A stretch of 64,000 nt of DNA from Chrysoporthe austroafricana (Eukaryota > Ascomycota > Sordariomycetes > Diaporthales > Cryphonectriaceae): the NCBI GenBank assembly GCA_001051155.2, contig JYIP02000013.1:186001-250000 (forward strand), in the 5' to 3' direction. Positions 57,498 to 64,000 of this stretch are shown here, one piece after another. The translations under genes were made by a program, and so were the position numbers. The notes under the pieces were generated by a model. It saw nothing but the letters and a program-made list of their open reading frames with translations. It was not told where the DNA came from and did not search any database. Every line of letters starts with the position of its first letter. Within the stretch, counting starts at the first letter, position 1.

Positions 57498-59730
57498 CTA
57501 TTCCATTTCAGCCCGCAGCTCTCGTTCAAACTTGCGGCTGCTGGCAACCACTCCAGACGCAGGCATGGAGTCCATGGACAAGATGAGGTGACTTGGGAAT
57601 GGTTCCCTGACGCCTGTCGTCTTCGTAGGGCTCGTGACCAGGACCTTGAACGGTGTATGGAGTCTCTTATCGTCAGACAGCCTCAGTATGGTCGTCAATA
57701 CACGCTCCATATCGTCCTTGAACTCGTCCCGCTCGTAGTAGAGAATCCCATCAATCAGACAGAACAATACCACATTGTTCGGCAACAAGCGGACCAGCAG
57801 CTCAAACAGCCTGCACAGCTCGCCGATGTCTCCATTCTAGATCAGTTCCTTGTTCAGCCCGTAGTTACGTATCTTATTTTCGAAATCATGCTGACACAGC
57901 AGCTGCGAGATGAAGCTCTGGATCATAGCACGACCCCCAGTATACTCGTCTCTGGCAAGCTCAGTGTGTAACCCGCAGAAGAACACAATATAGAGGATTC
58001 GAGGGGCCTTTTCCATCAGAGACTGGACGAGAGACATACAGAGCAGCGAGAGGCCGGACATATGGTCCTTGCTGGTGTAGTTTCCATGCACCAGTAGCTG
58101 TGATGAATCAGGCATAGCTAACCAGTCCTTCATCTGAACGGTCCGAATAAGCTGTTCAGCGCGGCCCTGTTCCTGCTCTGGTATTTGCACCTTCCTTCGA
58201 GCCGAAATGTGATCCAGGTCTCTGGAGGCGACGTCTGGAATATTGATCCAGTTCAGGAGGTCTTGGGGGTGGACAGAGTCTGCAGAAGGCGCCGTGTTCG
58301 TCCAGGGAAGAAGAGCTGGCGAGGGAGGGCGAGACGATATCTGTGCTGCTGCCGCACCCAGCGCTACTGCTTCGTAGTGGAGTAGTTTGTTATTGAAGTT
58401 GCGCAGCAGATGATCCATCTGATCGTCCAGCAGCTCCTTCATCATGTCCCGTAGCTCATGCCGCGGTATCTGGTCACGGCGCAGTTCTTGTGTCTCTGTT
58501 TTCGCAGAGACGCTTGTCATCAGCGCGGATTATAGAAAACCGGTTAAACATGGTAGAGTGTTTCTTGAAGCTGCTTACTCTGCAAGATGACATTTCCCGT
58601 GTAGATTGACTGAAACATGTGGGACTTGGTGGCTTCATGTAAAAGCAATACACACTGTTGTCGGACAGCCGTGAAGCTGTCGACAGTCTTATTTTCATAA
58701 TTCCCACGCTGAACCAGAGAATCGAGGCCCTTCTTCCCTGTTCAGGCTTCGGTTAGTCTAGAGCTACACAACGGTGACTCGATGGATCATAGCCGACACA
58801 GTGCGAAGGACGTACATGTCTTTTTTGTGAAGAAACCAATGGCACTCTCAACTGCGTAGAACGTACTGGCGATCAGATCGATGGAGGCTTTTTCAATATT
58901 CTCGTCCTTGGGATAAAGGTGCAAAAAAGTCTCCACATCTCCGAACATCTTGTCGACGTCGTCGAGAGCGCCTAGAAGGGTGTCTCGCACCTTGGAGGCA
59001 GCTTGGACAGCCTTTCACCCGAAGACGGGCCGTGAGCAGTTCGATACCTCCGAGCCCAGCAAGATGGGTTATGAAGTACGGGCTGTGCACTCACCTCTAA
59101 TAAGATCTGCACACAGCCAACCACCGGCGTTAGGAAAGCAACGTTGACGTCCCCCCCTCTAGGTACAAGGCGGGTTGCACGGTGGAGAGGCTCAGCGATA
59201 GGACCAACGCTTCGGTAAACGCGTCGGAACCCGGCTTTGAACGACTTGTCCGCCTTGGAATACTCAGACTTGGACCGTTCTAGTTGGTCAAATACCTGCG
59301 TCCAATCCTTCTTGTCACGAATCCTCTGGCCGGACATGACTATATGCTCAGGTTCAGCGGGGTGCGACTTGATGAATTGGTCCATGGCTCGTGCAAATAA
59401 CGAATCCCAGAACTGCAAGGCCTCCACAGGCGTTGGAGCCGGTCTCGAGTATACATCTCCGCCGTGGTCACTTGCCCAGCCCCCTGTGCGTACGCTGCTG
59501 GAGGTCGATGTGGTGCTTGAAATCTGCAAATTGTCTTGTGACACTGGCCTGAGAATGGGTGCCGACGTTGGTGAGCGCATGTTGTCAATGACAAAGCTTC
59601 CTAGAGCTGCATCGTATCGCGACGCTGGTGTTGCAAAGGCAGGGTGATGCTTATTCAGATGATGATCGATAAAGTCGACAGCTGGCGATTGCAGATGCAG
59701 GTCTGGTATTTGGTCATATGAGGATTCCAT
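57498..59730 (-). CDS. STAND-like protein, one in-frame TAG
   Basis: Four exons: 59730-59095, 59011-58816, 58737-58579 and 58495-57498, joining to 663 codons. TAG at 57839-57837 (NKELI, stop, NGDIGELCRLF) is the only break; no compatible intron removes it. Residues ~130-260 are the helical N-terminal region of fungal STAND proteins (KKDWTQVFDQLERSKSEYSK, HRATRLVPRGG). Residues ~430 on resemble an NTPase-like core: WLAMPDSSQLLVHGN, then MIQSFISQLL, then VVLFCLIDGILYYE (Walker B-like) and FKVLVTSP. A canonical P-loop GK is lacking, so this may be a degenerate STAND protein. Divergent from the AAA ATPase gene. Start chosen as the first ATG that precedes protein-like sequence. Confidence 0.65.
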
Positions 59731-60634
59731 CAGACCTGAGCGAGAGGTATGCCTATGAGAACGAGTAAACAAGCAGGGCAACCGAGAGGTCCCGAGGCCA
59801 AGGAGGGTTGCGCACAGGCTCGCCTGCTGGGTGTGAAGGCGTCTCCAGTGAGCCCAGCTTCGTTCATCAGGAGCCTCTGCCCTCAAAATCGAAAGGAATG
59901 TTGCATCGGGTTCTCGCTCTTACCCGGAATGTTTTCATGACGTGACTGGTGACAAACTCAGGTAAGGATCAGGATGCGATGTTCGTGGGAATCGGTCCTG
60001 ATGGAGCTGGTGCTCGTGCGGTCGGAGAGCGGTCGCGAGGTGATTTGAGACCGCCACGAATCATAAAAACATGCCACCTCTGCTGCTCCAGATGCGCGTC
60101 CGTACACGGCTTCCGATATCATGTGCTAGTCTCTGAATGGCTGAATCTTGCCGCGGTATATTATCCCATCTTGCAGATCTGCGGTCACACCCCACGCCAT
60201 GGTCGGAAGATGTACCTATACATAGACCTGTGAGGAAAGGCAAAGAAAGAGTATTTGGAAGCCCGTGTCCCGATCCGGGTGGTATTTAGGTGAATTGCTG
60301 GGCTGAGCCTCTAATTAGTGCTCACCCTGCTGACTGCAGCGCACTATTGACGCAGGATATCAAGTGGAGAAGAATCAAGATGCAAGCGACGGCTTTCTAC
60401 AGCCTGAGCCCTGAGCGAATTCTTCGCAGACGTGCCCCGATCTTCCCGTATTTCTAACCTGAATCCAGTCAAAAGATATATTGTTTCCACTCTATTCACA
60501 ACCTGCTCACAAAGGATTTCGTTTTGAGGGGGTGGCCGCTGCTATTCAGCCTATCTGAGTCCTTTCATACCAAGAGGATGTCATCTTCCAATTGCTGAAG
60601 CAATAGAAGGCAGTCGTCTCGACGGTCCAACGCA
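59731..60634. other. divergent spacer before the AAA ATPase gene
   Basis: No gene. Both 5' regions lie here; no site recognised. Confidence 0.5.
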
Positions 60635-63600
60635 ATGTCACATCCGGATGTGAAGGGCTCGCACGCCGCTGGCGACCGGGCGGATCTCCCTCGAGACGTG
60701 GAACGCGCGGCGTCACTAGGAGGGAATGCAAATGATCAGGAGCCAACAGCATCGGCCTCGAGCCCTCCAAAAGTTCGCCTTGATGCAGGGGATGAGCAAC
60801 AAGGAGATGTTGAGAGCCGCCTCGCTGCGGAAGGCCAGGTCAGATACAACCAGCCCGTGACGGGAGCAAATCAGGCTGCCAACTCTGCGAATGGATTTCT
60901 TGATGAAATACGTGTGTTGCAAAAGAGGCTCCTGTACTTGGAGGGACTGGCGGCGCAGCAGCAAGTACCCGCCCCAGATAGGCCCGCGCCTGAAGCGAAC
61001 TCGGGTGAGACAGCGATGGACCGCGATGAGGATGACAAGAGGCTGCGGAAGGTGTTTCGAAAGGTATCCTCGAGCAAACGATGGGTTGATCGGACAGAAG
61101 CACGGGCAGAGCAGACTGCCGGCACAAGGAAAGAGCTTGGACAAGGCCCGAACAAAGCCGAAACAGGCAAATCACAAGATTCGATATACAACGTTACCAA
61201 AGATGGCCTAATGACCGAAAGTGATGAATTCGACACTGTATACAGTTTTCAAAATGACTGGTTGGGAAAGTACATGACCCAGATTTATTTCTGGGACGAT
61301 ATGGAACGGCGGCAACATGTCACCCCCAAGCCGCTCCGCGGGATTCGCCCTTTAACTGCACTTCGACCGATCTACGGGGAGACAGCAACGGGAGGACGCG
61401 GACCACCGCGGCCAGAGAGACTGTCACGGAAGCTCGGACCCCCAAGTCAGTGGGACACATCTGATAGCGAGGAGTGGAGCAGTGATGCGTCGACACGGTC
61501 GCAGGATTTCAAGTACTTTCGCGCGAGGTTGCGCGGGGACTTTGAGTGGGAGCTCGATCGCCTCAACGCCCAGGTACAGCGATACAGGAATCATAAGGCT
61601 AAGAAGGCTGCGAAGACAGCCAAGAAGAGCGGACGACAGGGGAACGAAGAACGAGAAGGGTTGCAAAGAGTGGCAGAACTGAATCTGATGAACTGGGCAA
61701 AGTTCAAAGCGGCTGGGAAGGTGTCCAATGGCAAGGTCTCTACAATTGAGGTGCTCACAGAAGAGCCAAGGATCTCAATTGACCACTGGGGTCGGAGCCG
61801 GAGTCACCTAGACAGGTCGTCGGACATGGACGGCGAAGAGACACATGCTGTTGGTAACTTAGCGCTGGCCACGGAAGGGCCAGAATCGACAGGCACCACA
61901 GAAGGGCACCACAATCAGGCCGCGCCTTGGGACGGGCATGGACAACTGCCGGAGCGGATTCGGATCAACTCGAAGGACATCATTGATGTGCTCTCCAAGG
62001 TTCACGAGTCGGACATGGGTCTCGGCAAAGATGCTGTCTCCTCGGTTGTAATGTTGCGCCCTTTTCGAACGCTGTACACCTACGACAAGGAAATCCGTGA
62101 CCGGTGCTCGAGGCTAGAGGCGGGGGAGAGCGAAGTCGCTCCGGAGCAGCCAACAGCAAAAGAAACCGCCGAGGCAGCTGCAGCAGCGGCCACACCGGTG
62201 CAAGTTGATGCCACAGACTTGCCAAGTACGGGCGACGCAGTTGATGTCCCATCAGAGCCAACGACTGAGAAAGCAGGCGCGGCAGTCGGGGCGACGCAAT
62301 TGGCACACGTCAAGACTTTGCTGCGGTTCATGGACGAGTATGTCGGAAAAAAGCTGGCGTATTTGAACAGCGTATACTGCGAGAAGATCTTTTTTTCCGA
62401 TATCTGGTATCTATTCACGCCCGGAACTTTCGTCATCTCCTCAAACGGCAAGCAGGAGTACCGGGTTGTCAGCCTCCAATCCAAGCGTCACAAGGGCACT
62501 GACCGCTGGGCCACTTTCCGCGACACGGAGGCACACAAACCTGAGGACTCACAGAAGAGCCATGACATAACGATTCATTGCGTCTACGTTCACTTCGACG
62601 GCAAAGAGCTTGGTCCGGTCCTTGAGGAGTTTTGTATGGATAAGTTTGACGGCGAAAGGAACGTCACATCGCTGGAGGTCTACCCGCTTCGGTTCCACGT
62701 CCTTAAAAACATCAACGAAAGGTCGTTGAAGCTGTTCAACAATGAGGTTGCCGGCACCCTGGAAGACAAGCTGGAGAGAAGCATGCGACTGCTCCGAGAA
62801 AAGCTCATCAGCAGAGGCAAGATGTTTGTTGAAGTCGCAGCCGTGAAGCATATGTACTACGCGGGTCTAGCTCTCGACACACATGACGAGATCGAAAGCC
62901 AAGTTATGATTGATTTTGGAGAAGCCTTCTCGGGGGAAGAGCGGAGTAAATTGCGCCCAAAGATTCAAAGGCTTGTGGTTGGGGTCCCGCAAAGCGAAAC
63001 CAGCAAGGCCGGAGAAGCGTGCGACGCCACGTGCTGCTGGGGAGAAAACGTCCTCGATGACTCCTTTGCGGAGATGAACAAAAACCAGAACTTTATCAAC
63101 AATATGATGTCTGAGATAAGGGAGGTTCCGCACAAGCTTCCGTCGGTCACTATATTCCCACGGTCGCTGGAGGATATCAAGACAGTAGAGAACTCGTTGA
63201 CCGACGAAGAGCTCTTGATCATGTCCTCTTCCGCCTTTGGGTTTGTGCTGCACAACCGAACATGGGGTGAGAACCATTTTCCTGACGGCCTCCCCCATCG
63301 CATCTGCACTCTTTCTTTCCTTTGAGTTTCCTGAAGCCGCACAAGCTGACGATAACGCTAGCTAAGCTGGACTTGGATCACCTCTGCCGCATCGAAGAGT
63401 TCGCATCAGATGTGATGGCTGATCTGGATGGCGATTCGGATGAAGACAATGAGGGTGCTTTTGGCCAGCTCGTCTTGCCATCGGGCCATAAGAGGATGGT
63501 GCTGTCTCTGATCTCACAGCATTTCAGAAACAAGGAGTCCCAGAGAAACGAAGATGACCAAGTCGACATCGTCAGAGGGAAAGGTGGGCCGTCTTCAAAG

Positions 63601-64000
63601 CACCGGACCATCACGTTCTGTCACTGATCAAGTAAAGGTGCCAGGCAAGGGCTTGATCATCCTCCTGCATGGAGCACCGGGAGTCGGGAAGACCACGACA
63701 GCTGGTAAGAGTAACGGCACCATATACGCCGCTGAATTCAGGGAGTTCACTTCGCCGGGTATATCTTTGATCGCACAAGACCTAGAGTGCTAACCATCCG
63801 CGCACAGAGGGTGTAGCCGAGAGATTTAGGAAGCCTCTGTTTCAAATCACATGCGGTAAGTGCCATTACGCATAGCCCAAGCGTACGAGCGCTAATTGCA
63901 CTTTCAAACCAAGGTGACCTCGGATCCAATCCCAAAGACGTCGAGGCTGCATTACAGATGAACTTCGCACTTGCCAACAAGTGGGACTGCATCCTCCTGC
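60635..64000 (+). CDS. AAA ATPase with DUF7025 domain, runs off the window
   Basis: Start ATG 60635 (MSHPDVKGSHAA). Exons 60635-63266, 63362-63583, 63633-63704, 63808-63856 and 63914 to beyond the end; introns 95, 49, 103 and 57 nt, all phase-consistent. Residues ~1-550 are largely disordered and charged, with a coiled coil near 85-100. DUF7025 lies at ~575-690 (CEKIFFSDIWYLFTPGTFVI). The AAA start is GLIILLHGAPGVGKTTT (Walker A), then ERFRKPLFQITCGDLGS and FALANKWDCILL leading into the missing Walker B. This family is strongly expanded in filamentous fungi; function is unknown, remodelling of protein complexes is assumed. No stops seen in the part present. Confidence 0.9.

Overview
The window is nuclear DNA of a filamentous ascomycete (Pezizomycotina). 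Short introns with GTRAGT donors and CTRAC-type branch sites, HET-domain and NACHT/NB-ARC (NLR) genes, a UstYa-type (DUF3328) protein, a 2EXR protein, DUF3176 and a DUF7025-AAA ATPase are all typical of that group. It reads as an accessory region: broken genes, tandem repeats, gene fragments and a small transposon, with a few intact ordinary genes. All splice models were built by eye; multi-exon models were accepted only where the summed exons gave whole codons.

Layout. 0.8-4.6 kb: relics of a DUF3176 membrane protein and a HET gene. 5-12.4 kb and 29-37.3 kb: two blocks of an unrecognised family of GC-rich, essentially single-exon genes, called A to F here. A (5465, +), B (9585, -) and C (10272, +) form the first block. 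E (30972, -), D (33465, -) and F (34835, +) form the second. Their spacers carry dense arrays of a roughly 22-bp palindrome (GAGGATTGT...ACAATCCTC), and the genes share modules and flanks. 13.1-15.3 kb: intact HET gene. 16.1 kb: small secreted protein with two Kex2-bounded Cys units. 17.7 kb: HNH nuclease. 20.1-21.0 kb: helical-bundle protein. 23.7-27.6 kb: alpha/beta-hydrolase-NB-ARC-TPR NLR pseudogene cut by an inverted-repeat element that also contains an assembly seam (N at 25124).

38.2-41 kb: a tiny secreted peptide gene divergent from a UstYa-like gene, bracketed by a short direct repeat. 41.3-42.0 kb: fragment of a SNF2 gene. 42.9 kb: Fet4-like iron transporter. 44.9 kb: 2EXR protein. 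47.6-51.7 kb (-): intact seven-exon NLR (DUF7708-NACHT-C2H2-ankyrin, 1238 aa). 52.6-56.2 kb (-): intact twelve-exon SNF2/RING helicase (899 aa). 57.5-59.7 kb (-): STAND-like gene with one nonsense codon. 60.6 kb to the end (+): AAA ATPase running off the window.

Two themes stand out. The allorecognition-type repertoire (two HET genes, two NLRs, one STAND-like protein, one possible effector) is dense for 64 kb. The A-F family, with shared palindromic spacers, shuffled modules, a helicase-like pseudoenzyme and repeated in-frame TAG codons, is the best candidate for an undescribed system.
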